Translations under genes and position numbers: made by a program
Notes under the pieces: model-generated
Told to the model about the DNA's origin: nothing
The model's input: the letters and a program-made list of their open reading frames with translations, nothing else
Database searches by the model: none
DNA from: Geminocystis herdmanii PCC 6308
Lineage (GTDB): Bacteria > Cyanobacteriota > Cyanobacteriia > Cyanobacteriales > Cyanobacteriaceae
NCBI RefSeq assembly: GCF_000332235.1
Contig: NZ_CM001775.1
Location: forward strand, 2,076,230 to 2,140,229
DNA: 64,000 nt
Direction of reading: 5' to 3'
Part shown: positions 52,586 through 63,196 of the stretch, piece by piece
Position numbering within the stretch: position 1 is the stretch's first letter
How the letters are laid out: each line of letters starts with the position of its first letter

Positions 52586-52800
52586 ATTGTTATTAAAAGA
52601 GTCTTCTGGTGAGGGTAATAAATAGTTTTATGCTTTTGATTATACTTGAGTTCGATCGATCTGCATTTTTGAGAATTAAAGGCAAAAACTATTACAACAA
52701 ACTTTTTTGAAAACTCATTGCTGTGATCATCAGTCAACTATCTTTGAATCATATATTTATTTAATGACAAAGGGAGATAATCTCCCTTGGATAACGAAGT

Positions 52801-53796
52801 TTAATTAACTTGTTCAATATTATTTTTCGGTGCTTGTCCGTTATTACCGCTAAAAGATTGAAACAATGCAAATCCGGCGATCGTAGCTACCACTAAACCG
52901 CCCACAATACCCGCAATTTTGAGCTTATTATTTTTTGGTTCAGGTTCGATCGTATCATCACTAGGGTCTTCTGAATGGGCAAAACGATTAAAGAGGAAAT
53001 CTAAAGCATAGTTGCGTAATTCGTAGTAACGGGGATCTTCCGTGATTTGAGCGCGGTTACGGGGGCGAGAAAAGGGAATATCAAGCACTTCTCCTATTTT
53101 AGCAGAAGGCCCGTTAGTCATCATTACCAGTCGATCGGCGAGGAATAGAGCTTCATCTATGTCATGGGTAATCATCATTACAGTTACTCTATGGCTACGC
53201 CAAATTTCTAATAATTCTTCCTGTAATTCCTCTTTAGTGATAGCATCTAATGCGCCAAAAGGTTCATCTAAAATCAAGACTTCAGGGCGAATGGCTAAGG
53301 CACGGGCGATGGCAACCCTTTGTTTCATCCCTCCAGATAATTGATTCGGTTTCTTTTTCGCCGCTTCGGTTAAACCTACCATGGCTAAATGTTCTTCTAC
53401 TAAAGCAAGTTTTTCTTGTTTATTTTTATTCGGATAGACGGCACTAACGGCAAGATAGACATTTTCAAAGGCGGTTTTCCAAGGTAATAAACAATAATTC
53501 TGAAATACCATCATGCGATCGGGACCCGGTTCTGCGATAATCTTATCTTTAAGTTTTACTGTGCCAGTAGTGGGTTGATTAAATCCCGAAATCATGTTTA
53601 AAAGTGTGGATTTACCACAGCCAGAATGCCCGATAACACACACAAATTCACCTTCTTTGACGCTTAAATTAACGCCGTCTAAAACAATATAATCCCCATT
53701 CGCTGTGGGATAAACTTTTGATACTTCTTTAATACTTAAAAAATCTGTTTTTTCTAAGGTGGCTGTATTGTTTTCTGTATTCATTAACCTTTGCAT
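52801..53796 (-). CDS. nrtD: Nitrate ABC transporter ATPase NrtD, with C-terminal membrane extension
   Basis: An ATPase of about 327-331 residues: Walker A GHSGCGKS, the NrtC/D segment EPGPDRMMVFQNY, signature [15 protein letters not shown], and Walker [13 protein letters not shown]. It pairs with NrtC to power nitrate/nitrite uptake. Characterised NrtD ends near residue 275; here a charged linker and one hydrophobic helix (KIAGIVGGLVVATIAGFALF) follow, which would anchor the subunit. Starts at 53796 or 53784 are both possible; neither has an ideal Shine-Dalgarno. Last gene of the nrtABCD operon. Confidence 0.93.
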   Translation of the reverse strand: MQRLMNTENNTATLEKTDFLSIKEVSKVYPTANGDYIVLDGVNLSVKEGEFVCVIGHSGCGKSTLLNMISGFNQPTTGTVKLKDKIIAEPGPDRMMVFQNYCLLPWKTAFENVYLAVSAVYPNKNKQEKLALVEEHLAMVGLTEAAKKKPNQLSGGMKQRVAIARALAIRPEVLILDEPFGALDAITKEELQEELLEIWRSHRVTVMMITHDIDEALFLADRLVMMTNGPSAKIGEVLDIPFSRPRNRAQITEDPRYYELRNYALDFLFNRFAHSEDPSDDTIEPEPKNNKLKIAGIVGGLVVATIAGFALFQSFSGNNGQAPKNNIEQVN

Positions 53797-53870
53797 AATA
53801 TTATTAGGTGTTAGGGTGTTGGGGAGTTAAGGAGTTAAGGAGTTGAGGAGATAGAGAAATGGGGGGTTAA

Positions 53871-55871
53871 TTATTTGCTGACAATGTTATCAATTAAAAT
53901 CTCTGAAACCTTATAATCACGGCGGATAGAGAGTCTTTCTAAATAACCCACGGGATCATCTGCATTAAATATCATCTTGTCAAATAACTGTAACTTTTGA
54001 GGTTCGCTATCCATATCTGGAATGCCTAATTGACGACAAGCCTCTCCAAATAAGTCTGGACGACGCACTCGATCGATAATTTCAACCCAGTTACGAGGAA
54101 AATCGGTATAACCCCATCGAGCTAGTTGTGTTAAAATCCATAATCCTTCTACCCTTGAGGGATAATTGGCGTTATTGACAGAAAATTGGTTAAATCTTAG
54201 TAAAGATTCGGTTTTTGTACCGTAATTATAATCATCGATAAAACCGGGACGGATATATTCTTCTGACATATTCAAATATTCTTCTTTTGCCAGTAAGGTT
54301 ACGATTTCTTCTCGATTACGTCGATCGTCACAATATTCACAAGCCTCGATTAAAGCCTTAACTAAAGCGATATGAGTTTCGGGGTGTTTTTCTACCCATT
54401 CTTCTTTAACTCCTAAAACTTTTTCGGGATGCCCTGCCCAAATATCTAAGTCTGTAGTAATTACATAACCTAAATCCTCTTTGATCGATCGAGTATTCCA
54501 AGGCTCACCCACACAGTAACCATCAATATTACCAGCTTTGAGATTTGCTACCATTTGAGGGGGTGGAATCACTGTTAAACTAACGTCTTGATCAGGATCA
54601 ATACCCCCCGATGCTAACCAGTAACGCAGTAGTAAATTGTGCATCGAGGCGGGGTGAACAATGCCAAAGGTATGGACTTTATCAGGGCTTTGCGCAAGGG
54701 CTTGTTTTAATTCTTCAAGGTTTGTCACCCCCATTTCTTGAAACTGTTTTGCCAAGGTAATGGCGTTACCGTTGCGACTGAGGATCATAGAAGTAATCAT
54801 GGGAATAGAAGGTTTACCTCCTGCGCCCAAAGTCATACTCAAGGGCATTCCTGCCACCATTTGCGCACCATCTAAGCGCCCTTCAGCGATACCCCTTGCT
54901 AACTCCTGCCATGATGGTTCTCGTACTAAGTTCACTTGTTCTAGTCCATGTTTGGCAAAAAATCCTTTTTCTTTAGCTACCACTAAGGGAGCGCAGTCGG
55001 TTAAGGGGATAAAACCCAGATCAAGGTTAATTTTTTCTAAGCCATTACCTGCAATAACTTCTTTTGTTGGGATAACTGTTCCTACTTTCTTCGATCGTTT
55101 CTGTTGGTTGAGGAAGTAAACCATTTCGTTACGCAGAGCATAGTAACTGGGGTGATTTACCACTTCTAATCGTTGGCGTGGACGGGGGATAGGTACTTCT
55201 AACACTTGCCCAATATGAGCCTCTGGACCTGTGGTTAACATAACGATTCGATCGGACAGCAACAAGGCTTCGTCCACATCATGAGTTACCATGATACAAG
55301 TAACATGATTTTCTTGGACAATGCGCATCAAACTTTCTTGTAAATTTCCCCTAGTGAGAGCATCCAAAGCGCCAAAAGGTTCATCTAAAAGTAGTACTTT
55401 CGGTTTTGTCGCCAAAGCACGAGCAATGGCAACCCGTTGTTTCATCCCCCCTGACAGTTGCCCCGGTTTTTTATTGGCAGCGTGTTTTAACCCTACAATA
55501 GAGATATTTTCATCCACAATAGCTTTTCTTTCGGCTTCTGGAAAATGACGCATCACCCGATTAACCGCTAAAGCGATATTTTGGCGCACGGTTAACCAAG
55601 GTAACAAAGAATAGTTTTGAAATACTACCATTCGATCGGGACCCGGTTCAGTAATTTCACGCCCTTCAAGAATAACTCCTCCATGAGTTGCATTAGATAA
55701 ACCAGCAACCATATTTAAAAGTGTGGACTTTCCGCAACCAGAATGACCAATTAAAGAGATAAACTCCCCTTTTTCGATTTTCAAATTAATGTTGCGTAAA
55801 GCGATATATTCTCCTCCATCAGCGAGGGGAAATATTTTATCAACGTGATCAATTTCAATAAAATTTTGCAT
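53871..55871 (-). CDS. nrtC: Nitrate ABC transporter NrtC (ATPase fused to NrtA-like regulatory domain)
   Basis: A 666-residue fusion. Residues 1-260 are an ABC ATPase ([35 protein letters not shown]). Residues ~280-660 resemble the NrtA binding protein ([33 protein letters not shown] and [12 protein letters not shown]). In Synechococcus the C-terminal domain mediates ammonium-triggered inhibition of nitrate uptake, and the full length here implies the same control. It lies 74 bp before nrtD and 93 bp after nrtB. Confidence 0.96.
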   Translation of the reverse strand: MQNFIEIDHVDKIFPLADGGEYIALRNINLKIEKGEFISLIGHSGCGKSTLLNMVAGLSNATHGGVILEGREITEPGPDRMVVFQNYSLLPWLTVRQNIALAVNRVMRHFPEAERKAIVDENISIVGLKHAANKKPGQLSGGMKQRVAIARALATKPKVLLLDEPFGALDALTRGNLQESLMRIVQENHVTCIMVTHDVDEALLLSDRIVMLTTGPEAHIGQVLEVPIPRPRQRLEVVNHPSYYALRNEMVYFLNQQKRSKKVGTVIPTKEVIAGNGLEKINLDLGFIPLTDCAPLVVAKEKGFFAKHGLEQVNLVREPSWQELARGIAEGRLDGAQMVAGMPLSMTLGAGGKPSIPMITSMILSRNGNAITLAKQFQEMGVTNLEELKQALAQSPDKVHTFGIVHPASMHNLLLRYWLASGGIDPDQDVSLTVIPPPQMVANLKAGNIDGYCVGEPWNTRSIKEDLGYVITTDLDIWAGHPEKVLGVKEEWVEKHPETHIALVKALIEACEYCDDRRNREEIVTLLAKEEYLNMSEEYIRPGFIDDYNYGTKTESLLRFNQFSVNNANYPSRVEGLWILTQLARWGYTDFPRNWVEIIDRVRRPDLFGEACRQLGIPDMDSEPQKLQLFDKMIFNADDPVGYLERLSIRRDYKVSEILIDNIVSK

Positions 55872-55964
55872 AGTTCTAATGATGAATTAAAAATTGTTCG
55901 TAGTAACCCTTAAAAGGGTTATTTTGATTAGGGAAAAAGTCTAAAGACTTTACTACAAACTTGT

Positions 55965-56801
55965 TTATTTTTGTTCTTCAGGAACAACTAAAGTAGCAAC
56001 AAAACTCACTAATCTATCTAACAATAAACCAACAATTCCTACATAAATTAAAGCAAGGATAATTTGGCTCATTTGTGAACTGTTATAAGCATCCCAAATA
56101 AAGAAGCCAATGCCCACACCACCCACTAACATTTCTGCGGCAATAATTGCTAACCAAGATAAACCAATTCCAATTTTTAAACCAGTGAAAATATAAGGAA
56201 CTGTGGAAGGAAATAAAATGTTGAAAAAGTACTCAGTTTTTGATAATTTAAGCACCCTAGAAACGTTATTATAATCTTGGGGTATTTGTTGTACTCCTAC
56301 CGTTGTATTGATGATAATAGGCCAGATTGCGGTGATAAAAATAACGAAAATTGCTGAAGGATCAGCTTGTCTTAAAGCCGCTAAGGATAAAGGCAACCAT
56401 GCTAACGGCGGAATAGTTCTTAGTACCTGAAAAATTGGGTCTAAGGCGGAATAAACAAGGCGATTTGCTCCAACTAAAATACCTAGTGCAATACCAACTA
56501 CCGTAGCTAAAGAAAACCCAATGGCAACCCGTTTTAAACTAGCTAAAAGTTGCCAAAATAAACCGACATCTGTACCGCCATTATGAAAAAAGGGATTAAT
56601 AATATAAGGGTCCCATGTTTCTTTAACTACGGTAATAGGAGAAGGTAAATTAGGTTTTTCTCCTGAACATAAAATTTGCCAAATAGCTAATAAAATAAAT
56701 AAAGCAACGAGGGGTGCAATAATTTTTCTCGTATTTTGAGAGTATAAAATAGAAGTTAAAATATTAGAACTTTTAGAGGTTTTTTGAAGTCTGGCAGTCA
56801 T
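55965..56801 (-). CDS. nrtB: Nitrate ABC transporter permease
   Basis: A 278-residue membrane protein of the SsuC/TauC/NrtB permease family with about six helices. RTIPPLAWLPLSLAALRQAD and the EAA-type loop VSRVLKLSKTEYFFNILFPS, which docks the ATPases, are present. As a homodimer it forms the nitrate/nitrite pore in the cytoplasmic membrane. Second gene of the operon, 146 bp after nrtA. Confidence 0.95.
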   Translation of the reverse strand: MTARLQKTSKSSNILTSILYSQNTRKIIAPLVALFILLAIWQILCSGEKPNLPSPITVVKETWDPYIINPFFHNGGTDVGLFWQLLASLKRVAIGFSLATVVGIALGILVGANRLVYSALDPIFQVLRTIPPLAWLPLSLAALRQADPSAIFVIFITAIWPIIINTTVGVQQIPQDYNNVSRVLKLSKTEYFFNILFPSTVPYIFTGLKIGIGLSWLAIIAAEMLVGGVGIGFFIWDAYNSSQMSQIILALIYVGIVGLLLDRLVSFVATLVVPEEQK

Positions 56802-56947
56802 GATTTTTAATTAATAATATGTCTGATTATTTTTTATTTTATAAAAAAGTTACGATGTGTTTTAGAAGACAACTTTAGTAACTAAGGTTAAATAATTAAC
56901 TTTAATGTTGTTAACTAATTTTGTCTTTTATATCAATCATTTATTGC

Positions 56948-58249
56948 TTAAACTTTTTTGATTTTTAAGGAGTCTAAATAACCTTGAGGATTTTCAGGAT
57001 CAAATGTTACCCCATCAAAGAAAGTTTCGACACCACGGGATGTACTTGTGGGAATTTCAGCTTCAGGCACACTCAAGGCTTTAGCCGCTTCTTTCCACAA
57101 GTCTTCACGGTTGACTTGATCTACTAATGCTTTTGTATCGGTATCGGCGGGAATGTACCCCCAACGTATATCTTCCGTTAAAAACCATAAATCATGACTC
57201 TTGAAAGGATAGGAAGCGTTATCTCTCCAAAATTTCATGGCATAGGGGAAGTTTTTCTCTACTCTACCATTGCCAAAATCAATATTACCTTTCGATCGTT
57301 CTACAATATCCTCAAAAGGCACTTTAAACCACTTATCTTGAGAAACAATTTGACACATTTCTTCAATATTTTCTGGTTTATCACACCATTGTTGAGCTTC
57401 TAACACTGCGGTTAATAAGGCTTTAGCGGCTTTTGGATTTGCATCCACCCAATCTTTTCTTAAACCTAATGCCTTTTCAGGGTGATCATTCCATAATTCA
57501 CCAGTCACTAAAGCACTATAACCAATATCTTGGTTAATTAATTGAGCATTCCAAGGTTCACCCACACAGAAAGCCTCCATATTACCTACTTTCATATTCG
57601 CCACCATTTGAGGAGGAGGCACAGGAATAACAGAAACATCGGTATCGGGATTAATACCCCCTGCCGCTAACCAATAACGCATCCAAAGATCATGAGTACC
57701 ACCGGGGAAAGTCATGGCAAATTTAGAATCCTTATTGACTTTGGCTTTGATCACTGAACTATCTAGGGCTACATTAGCATCTTTGTAGGCATTGCCGATG
57801 GAAATAGCTTGTCCATTGGTGTTTAATCTTGCCAATATATACATAGGGACAGGCTGTCCACTTTTTGTAATTGTCCCTAATGTCATTAGATAAGGCATAG
57901 GGGAAAGAATGTGAGCTCCATCAATACCACCACCAGCCGAACCTAATTCAATGTTATCCCTTGTAACAGGCCATGATGCTTGTTTCAATATCTCTACTCC
58001 AGTCATGCCGTATTTATCAAACAAGCCTTTTTCTTTGGCAATAATTAAGGGTGCAGAGTCCGTTAAGGCAATAAAACCTAATTTAGCGGTAGTTACTTCG
58101 GGTGCATCTCCAGTAACGGGGGCGGTAGTAGTAGGAGTTTCTGTGGTGGGTTGTTCGTTACCTCCGGTGGTGCAACCATGTAAAATAGCACTACCTACGG
58201 CGGTTACTCCGGCGGTGAAGATAAATTTGCGTCTGGATACTTGGGACAT
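56948..58249 (-). CDS. nrtA: Nitrate/nitrite-binding lipoprotein
   Basis: A 433-residue substrate-binding protein. The N-terminus has a twin-Arg motif (SRRKF) and a lipobox ending LHGC (Cys at 26), so it may be exported by Tat and lipid-anchored. A Thr/Pro linker precedes the NrtA core, with [35 protein letters not shown] and AFCVGEPWN. It captures nitrate or nitrite with high affinity for NrtBCD. First gene of nrtABCD; a candidate NtcA site lies about 80 bp upstream. Confidence 0.96.
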   Translation of the reverse strand: MSQVSRRKFIFTAGVTAVGSAILHGCTTGGNEQPTTETPTTTAPVTGDAPEVTTAKLGFIALTDSAPLIIAKEKGLFDKYGMTGVEILKQASWPVTRDNIELGSAGGGIDGAHILSPMPYLMTLGTITKSGQPVPMYILARLNTNGQAISIGNAYKDANVALDSSVIKAKVNKDSKFAMTFPGGTHDLWMRYWLAAGGINPDTDVSVIPVPPPQMVANMKVGNMEAFCVGEPWNAQLINQDIGYSALVTGELWNDHPEKALGLRKDWVDANPKAAKALLTAVLEAQQWCDKPENIEEMCQIVSQDKWFKVPFEDIVERSKGNIDFGNGRVEKNFPYAMKFWRDNASYPFKSHDLWFLTEDIRWGYIPADTDTKALVDQVNREDLWKEAAKALSVPEAEIPTSTSRGVETFFDGVTFDPENPQGYLDSLKIKKV

Positions 58250-58329
58250 AGATTAATGGATTTTCCTAATTTATTTGAACATTTGTTAAGTTTGATGTAC
58301 ATATTTAAAAGGTTTACGATGGTTTAATT

Positions 58330-58345
58330 TGTATGTTTCGTAACA
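58330..58345 (-). promoter_or_regulatory. Candidate NtcA site upstream of nrtA
   Basis: TGTA-N8-AACA differs at one position from the NtcA consensus TGTA-N8-TACA. It lies 81 bp upstream of the nrtA start, and an A/T-rich TAAATAT that could serve as the -10 box is about 25 bp downstream of it. NtcA activates nrt operons when ammonium is scarce. Confidence 0.45.
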
Positions 58346-58445
58346 TTTTTTTAATGATTTGCAAAAAATACATTTTTAAAATTGATATTTTGCATTCAAG
58401 GTCATCTGAGTTCGAGATAGAATTATCGGTGAAAGTAGGAGATAA

Positions 58446-58645
58446 CCTGAGTTCGATATAAAAATAGGTGAGGACTGACTTGGAAGACAGGCAGACAGGC
58501 AGACAGGAGGATTGTGTTTTTTTTGAGTCAATAAAATTATTTTTAAAACCCACAAATATTGGGAATTTTTCTACCTGTCCACTTGTCCACTTGTCCACTT
58601 GTCTACCTGTCTAGTTTTCATCATTTTCTTTATGTCGAACTGAGG
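58446..58645. repeat. MITE-like element with TTCGA-containing inverted termini
   Basis: CCTGAGTTCGATATAAA at the left end pairs with TTTATGTCGAACTGAGG at the right (two mismatches). Inside are runs of GACAGGCA and inverted GTGGACAG-type 8-mers. Solo ends of this family occur at 23481 and 35138 and inside the element at 51306. After it, a CAGCAAACC-type end near 58690 belongs to the other repeat family. The 58250-58719 gap has no supportable gene. Confidence 0.7.
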
Positions 58646-58719
58646 TGAGATAGGAGTTAGGAGACAGGAGACAGGAGATAAACACTTTTTCAGCAAACCT
58701 TAATTATTTTAAACACTAA

Positions 58720-61245
58720 TTATTTATCTTCATCAAAGTTGATATAAATGTCTAAATATTCTGCTAACTTAATCCATAATCTGAAGTGATTCGGATCAAG
58801 TAATTTGTGATTAGTTAAGGCTAATTTGGGGACTAATTGAGTATATAAAAAGTCATAATAAATTTCTTGAATTTTATCTAACCAAAGGTTTAATTTTAGT
58901 TTTTTCCCTAGTTTAATTAGTCGATCGATCATCTGAATATCATATTCAGAAATATCCTGATCTGATAAAATTTGTTCAAGAGAGAATAAGATAAGTTTTT
59001 CAAGGGTTTTTTTACCTTTAGGAATCTCTAATTGACATTGTAAATTATTAGCCTCTGTGGCAATGGCATCTAACTCAATGAGATAAGGTTCTAAATTATC
59101 TAAGTCTGGGATATTATTATTGATAGCTTCAATAACTTTGATACAACGATAGGAAATGGCAACTTCTGCCGCTACTTGTAACTCTTGGGGGATTGGCACT
59201 TCATCCCGTTGAAAAGCCAGTAAAATACTATAATTATCTCGATATACTTGAGTATAAAGCTGATCTAGTCTTTTTTTCGTGGTGACGGTTAATTTTTCCA
59301 TGATTGCCAATCTTTCTTCGGCAAAAAGATGTTTTAAGTCAAAGGATTTATTACCAAATAATTTACTCATGGTTAAAACCAATTCCACAACACTGGCTTG
59401 TTTGAGGATAGAAAATAATTCCTCTTTCATTTCTGTATAAGCCAAGCGACTGGAAAACGGTTGAATACAACAATGGAAATCCCAACCCCCTAAGTGTAAA
59501 ACCGCAAAAATAAAATGTCCGCTTTCCCATGTAATTTGTGAGGTTAAGCGCACTTGTCCTATTGCTAATGTCAAAGAGCCTATTTGTTGTTTCTGAAAGT
59601 CTAATTTTTGGGCAGAATAACAGTAAATAGTTTGCTCACTTTGATAGTCATTATACAAGGAACTAAGGGCATAATGGGCGGTAACTTGTTCTAAATTTAC
59701 TTGGGAAGGTATCACTGCTTGACGATAAACTCCTTCTCCGTTACTATATTCCTTAATGTTACTTTCTGCTTCTGAGAGTCGATCGAGAAATTCTTTTTCT
59801 AGTTGTACTCCTGCTACTTCTCCTGCTAACTCTAAGGCGTGGGAAGCATAGCGTAAGATTTGTGTGCCTTCAGGGCGTGATATTTCTTCAAAAAACCATC
59901 CGCAACTGGTAAACATTAATAAAGAGTGTCGTTGCATTTCTAACAATCGTAAAGCGTCAATTTGTTCACTAGGGGAGAGGTTATGGGAGGCGTGACGATG
60001 CAAAAATTTTTCGACAGTATCAGGGTTTCGATCTAAAATGACTTCTATATATTCATCCCTTGCTAACCAAATATTTTTAAAATAATGATAGCCCACATCT
60101 TCATAAACTTTGGTTAATTCGTCTCGTAACCAGTTTAAAGATTCTCGCAGGGGTTTACGCCATTTTTGATGATATTCTCCTCCTCCTCCACATCCGCAGT
60201 CGTCTTTCCATCTCTCGACTCCGTGATAACAACTCCAAGCGGTAGCTGGTTTTAATTCTACTTCCCAAGTAGGAGTAACTATACTAAGATAATGAGCGTA
60301 GTTGGTTACAGTCCAACCTTTTTGGGGAAATTCTTTAGTAAAGGCATAGGCTAAACATTTTTCGGTGTCTTTTTTATGATGTCCGAATGTCTCTCCATCG
60401 GTAGCTACGGAGATGAGTTGAGATTGCCGTTTGTCTCCCCTAACGGCTAGGTTAAGACGGGAGTAAAAATGATTACTACTTAGTAAGACATCTCCAAAAC
60501 CCATATCTCCAGAAATAGGTCCATCATAGAAAAATACATCAATATAAGCACCGTTGTCAACATAACATCGATAGGGGCGAGTGGAGTCAATTTGCCCTCC
60601 TCCTACTTCTAACCATTCTTTATTGTCTCCTATGGGGCGACATTTTTTGGCTTGGGAAGGTGCAAGGATAATAAATTTTATGCCTTCTGCTATTAATACT
60701 TCTAAAGTGTCGTAATCAACGGCGGTTTCTGCTAACCACATTCCTTCGGGTTGTCTGCCAAAACGACTATAAAAGTCAGCTTTTCCCCATCTTACCTGTG
60801 TAAATTTGTCTCTTTCGTTGGCAAGGGGCATGATAATATGATTATACACTTGGGCGATGGCGTTACCATGACCGTTTAACCGTTGACAACTGGCTCGATC
60901 GGCTTCTATAATTCTCTGATACACGGCTCGATCGTACTTTTCTAACCACGACATGAGAGTTGCCCCCATATTAAAACTCATGTATTCATAGTTATTGACG
61001 ATACCGACAATATCACCTTGATTGTTAAAAATACGGGCAAAAGCGTTGTTGCGATAACATTCATAGAAAATTCTTTCATTCCAATCGTGGAAAGGATGGG
61101 CGCTAGGTTGTCGTTCGATCGTATTTAGATAGGGATTTTCCCTAGGGGGTTGATAAAAGTGTCCATGTACAGTAACGTAAATACCTTGAGCTTCTTGTAG
61201 GGGATTGTGTTGAGTAGTTGGAATAAGAGTAGAAGAAATAGTCAT
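58720..61245 (-). CDS. Glycoside hydrolase family 57 / DUF3536 protein
   Basis: An 841-residue protein. The N-terminal GH57 barrel shows HGHFYQPPRENPYLN, the nucleophile region EGMWLAETAVDYDTLEVL and the acid/base region VATDGETFGHHKK. A helical middle and the C-terminal DUF3536 region (after ~residue 550) follow. GH57 enzymes are retaining amylases, amylopullulanases or branching enzymes; the long DUF3536 form has no assigned reaction. Action on glycogen-like glucan is a reasonable inference. The gene stands alone. Confidence 0.9.
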   Translation of the reverse strand: MTISSTLIPTTQHNPLQEAQGIYVTVHGHFYQPPRENPYLNTIERQPSAHPFHDWNERIFYECYRNNAFARIFNNQGDIVGIVNNYEYMSFNMGATLMSWLEKYDRAVYQRIIEADRASCQRLNGHGNAIAQVYNHIIMPLANERDKFTQVRWGKADFYSRFGRQPEGMWLAETAVDYDTLEVLIAEGIKFIILAPSQAKKCRPIGDNKEWLEVGGGQIDSTRPYRCYVDNGAYIDVFFYDGPISGDMGFGDVLLSSNHFYSRLNLAVRGDKRQSQLISVATDGETFGHHKKDTEKCLAYAFTKEFPQKGWTVTNYAHYLSIVTPTWEVELKPATAWSCYHGVERWKDDCGCGGGGEYHQKWRKPLRESLNWLRDELTKVYEDVGYHYFKNIWLARDEYIEVILDRNPDTVEKFLHRHASHNLSPSEQIDALRLLEMQRHSLLMFTSCGWFFEEISRPEGTQILRYASHALELAGEVAGVQLEKEFLDRLSEAESNIKEYSNGEGVYRQAVIPSQVNLEQVTAHYALSSLYNDYQSEQTIYCYSAQKLDFQKQQIGSLTLAIGQVRLTSQITWESGHFIFAVLHLGGWDFHCCIQPFSSRLAYTEMKEELFSILKQASVVELVLTMSKLFGNKSFDLKHLFAEERLAIMEKLTVTTKKRLDQLYTQVYRDNYSILLAFQRDEVPIPQELQVAAEVAISYRCIKVIEAINNNIPDLDNLEPYLIELDAIATEANNLQCQLEIPKGKKTLEKLILFSLEQILSDQDISEYDIQMIDRLIKLGKKLKLNLWLDKIQEIYYDFLYTQLVPKLALTNHKLLDPNHFRLWIKLAEYLDIYINFDEDK

Positions 61246-61518
61246 GATATAAAAATAGATACTTTTTTCCTATTTAACCTCAAATTTCGATCGAGCATTG
61301 ATTTTTTTGATACTTTCAGTATTTTTATTTTTTTAGGTATCAGGTGTCAGGTATCAGGTGTCAGGTTTAATGAAAATGATTCAAGTAAAAAGTTATAGAA
61401 ATAATCAGATTACACTATTCTGTGGGTAAATTCATTAATTCTGCTATATTAGCGATATAAGCAATTTTGCCATGAATCTGAACTTTTAAAATATTACAAT
61501 AACTATTTACGATTAATT

Positions 61519-62409
61519 ATGACTCAAAGTTTTTCTAACCCTCAATTTACAGAAATTTTAGCACCCAATTCTAATGTAAAAATTCCCGAAAAATCCAATG
61601 ATTTGAGTGATTTTTTACAAGAAACACTGGCTATGAATAAGCGTTTATTTATTCAATTAAAACGTCGCCCTTCAACCCTAATTGCTGGAGTTATTCAACC
61701 TTTTATGTGGTTAATTTTATTTGGTGCTTTATTCTTTCATGCCCCTAATAATTTATTCGGAAATAATGCTAATTATGGACAATTTTTAGCACCGGGAATT
61801 ATCATTTTTACTGCTTTTTCTGGTGCATTAAATGCCGGATTACCCATCATGTTCGATCGAGAATTTGGCTTTTTAAATAGATTATTAGTAGCACCTTTAG
61901 CCTCTCGATTTTCGATCGTCCTTGCCTCTACAATCTATATTATCACCCTGAGCTTAATTCAAACTGCCGTTATTATTACCGCCAGTGCTTTTATTGGTGC
62001 TGGTTTACCCAGTCTTGGGGGGTTGAGTGCCATCGTACTTATTGTATTTCTTATTGTATTGGGTGTAACAGGATTAAGCCTAGGTTTAGCTTTTGCCCTC
62101 CCCGGACATATTGAATTATTAGCAGTGATTTTTGTAATTAATCTGCCTCTGTTGTTTGCTAGTACTGCATTAGCACCTCTTTCCTTCATGGCAGAATGGT
62201 TACAAGTCATCGCCAGTTTAAACCCTTTAACCTACGCCATTGAGCCTATTAGATATATATATCAAAATTCTGATTGGAGTTTTGTTAGTATAGTCATGAA
62301 TACCCCTTGGGGAAGTCTTAAATTTGTCACAGTCTTATCATTATTATTCATCTTTGATGTGGTGATTTTACTCTCAATTAAACCCTTATTAAGCCGTCGT
62401 TTTGCTTAA
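61519..62409 (+). CDS. ABC-2-type transporter permease (DrrB-like)
   Basis: This 296-residue protein has six hydrophobic helices. Hallmarks are QLKRRPSTLIAGVIQPFMW near the start, IMFDREFGFLNRLLVAP in the first cytoplasmic loop, and LNPLTYAIEPIRYIYQNSDW near the end. The family exports drugs, lipids or polysaccharides with a separate ATPase such as DrrA; no ATPase gene is adjacent, so the partner must be elsewhere. Substrate unknown. Confidence 0.88.
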   Translation: MTQSFSNPQFTEILAPNSNVKIPEKSNDLSDFLQETLAMNKRLFIQLKRRPSTLIAGVIQPFMWLILFGALFFHAPNNLFGNNANYGQFLAPGIIIFTAFSGALNAGLPIMFDREFGFLNRLLVAPLASRFSIVLASTIYIITLSLIQTAVIITASAFIGAGLPSLGGLSAIVLIVFLIVLGVTGLSLGLAFALPGHIELLAVIFVINLPLLFASTALAPLSFMAEWLQVIASLNPLTYAIEPIRYIYQNSDWSFVSIVMNTPWGSLKFVTVLSLLFIFDVVILLSIKPLLSRRFA

Positions 62410-62754
62410 AATTGAGAATAAAAAAATGGCTTTTCTACATTTTTAAAGATTATTTACTACTATAGCAATCCTAAATCATTTGTGAGAATTATTGCCCTCT
62501 AAACCCCAATTTTGGTGGAAATTAAATTATTATTTTCTTACAACTCATATAGGAATGCTATATTTTAATCTTTTTTCCTAAGTAAATTTAAAAACATTTA
62601 GTTGCGATCGCATATTTCTTTTATAATAATGGTTTATATAACTTATAATAAAAATATAGAAACAGGAATTAGCGATCGAAGTTTAACAATAAATAAAGGA
62701 AACAAAATTAATTATATAACGTCCATAAACTTAGTAAATTAGCTAGATAAAATC
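62410..62754. other. Intergenic, no gene seen
   Basis: AT-rich spacer containing a HIP1 word (TGCGATCGCA near 62603) and presumably the promoter of the next gene. No reading frame, repeat or RNA structure stood out. Confidence 0.55.
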
Positions 62755-63105
62755 ATGAAAAAAGTCATTAATTCAAATCTTTTTACCACCTTGACTATAA
62801 CATTAGGATTTATCGGTTTTAGTCAAAATTACGTCAATGCTCAAAACATCAATAACCAACAACCCCAACCATTTCAAAGTAATGAAGTCAATCCTATGTA
62901 TGGTACAAGTGGTTTTAATCCCATGCAATTAATTCATAATGCCAACTTTTTGAATGGGCGTAATGGAGAAGAATTTGCCGAAGACACAAATAAAAATATT
63001 AACAGTGCCGCCGAAGACTTTAAACAACAACAACTTAAACGCATGATGGAAATGCAGAAACAACAAGAATCAACTTCCCCTCAACCCATTGACAATCAAC
63101 CATAA
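62755..63105 (+). CDS. Small secreted protein of unknown function
   Basis: A 116-residue product with a signal peptide ending near YVNAQ. The mature part is rich in Asn and Gln, has the segment YGTSGFNPMQLIHNANFLNG and ends in a polar helix (AAEDFKQQQLKRMMEMQKQQ). No family was recognised; related small exported proteins occur in other cyanobacteria. Good start context and codon use like its neighbours support a real gene. Confidence 0.65.
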   Translation: MKKVINSNLFTTLTITLGFIGFSQNYVNAQNINNQQPQPFQSNEVNPMYGTSGFNPMQLIHNANFLNGRNGEEFAEDTNKNINSAAEDFKQQQLKRMMEMQKQQESTSPQPIDNQP

Positions 63106-63158
63106 ATAATGGAGAATGGAGAATGGATAATGGACAATGGGTACTTTTAATTATTAAT

Positions 63159-63188
63159 TCCTCATTCCTCATTCCTCATTCCTCATTA
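63159..63188. repeat. Short tandem heptamer (CTCATTC)n
   Basis: Four copies of CTCATTC immediately upstream of cysS, preceded by GGAGAATG-type units (63106-63127). Confidence 0.8.
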
Positions 63189-63196
63189 ACTCACCG

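Noticed and set aside
58314-58598. 94-codon minus-strand frame upstream of nrtA
   Set aside because: It runs through the nrt promoter and a repeat element, and its start region is made of GTGGACAG-type octamers. No protein-like pattern.
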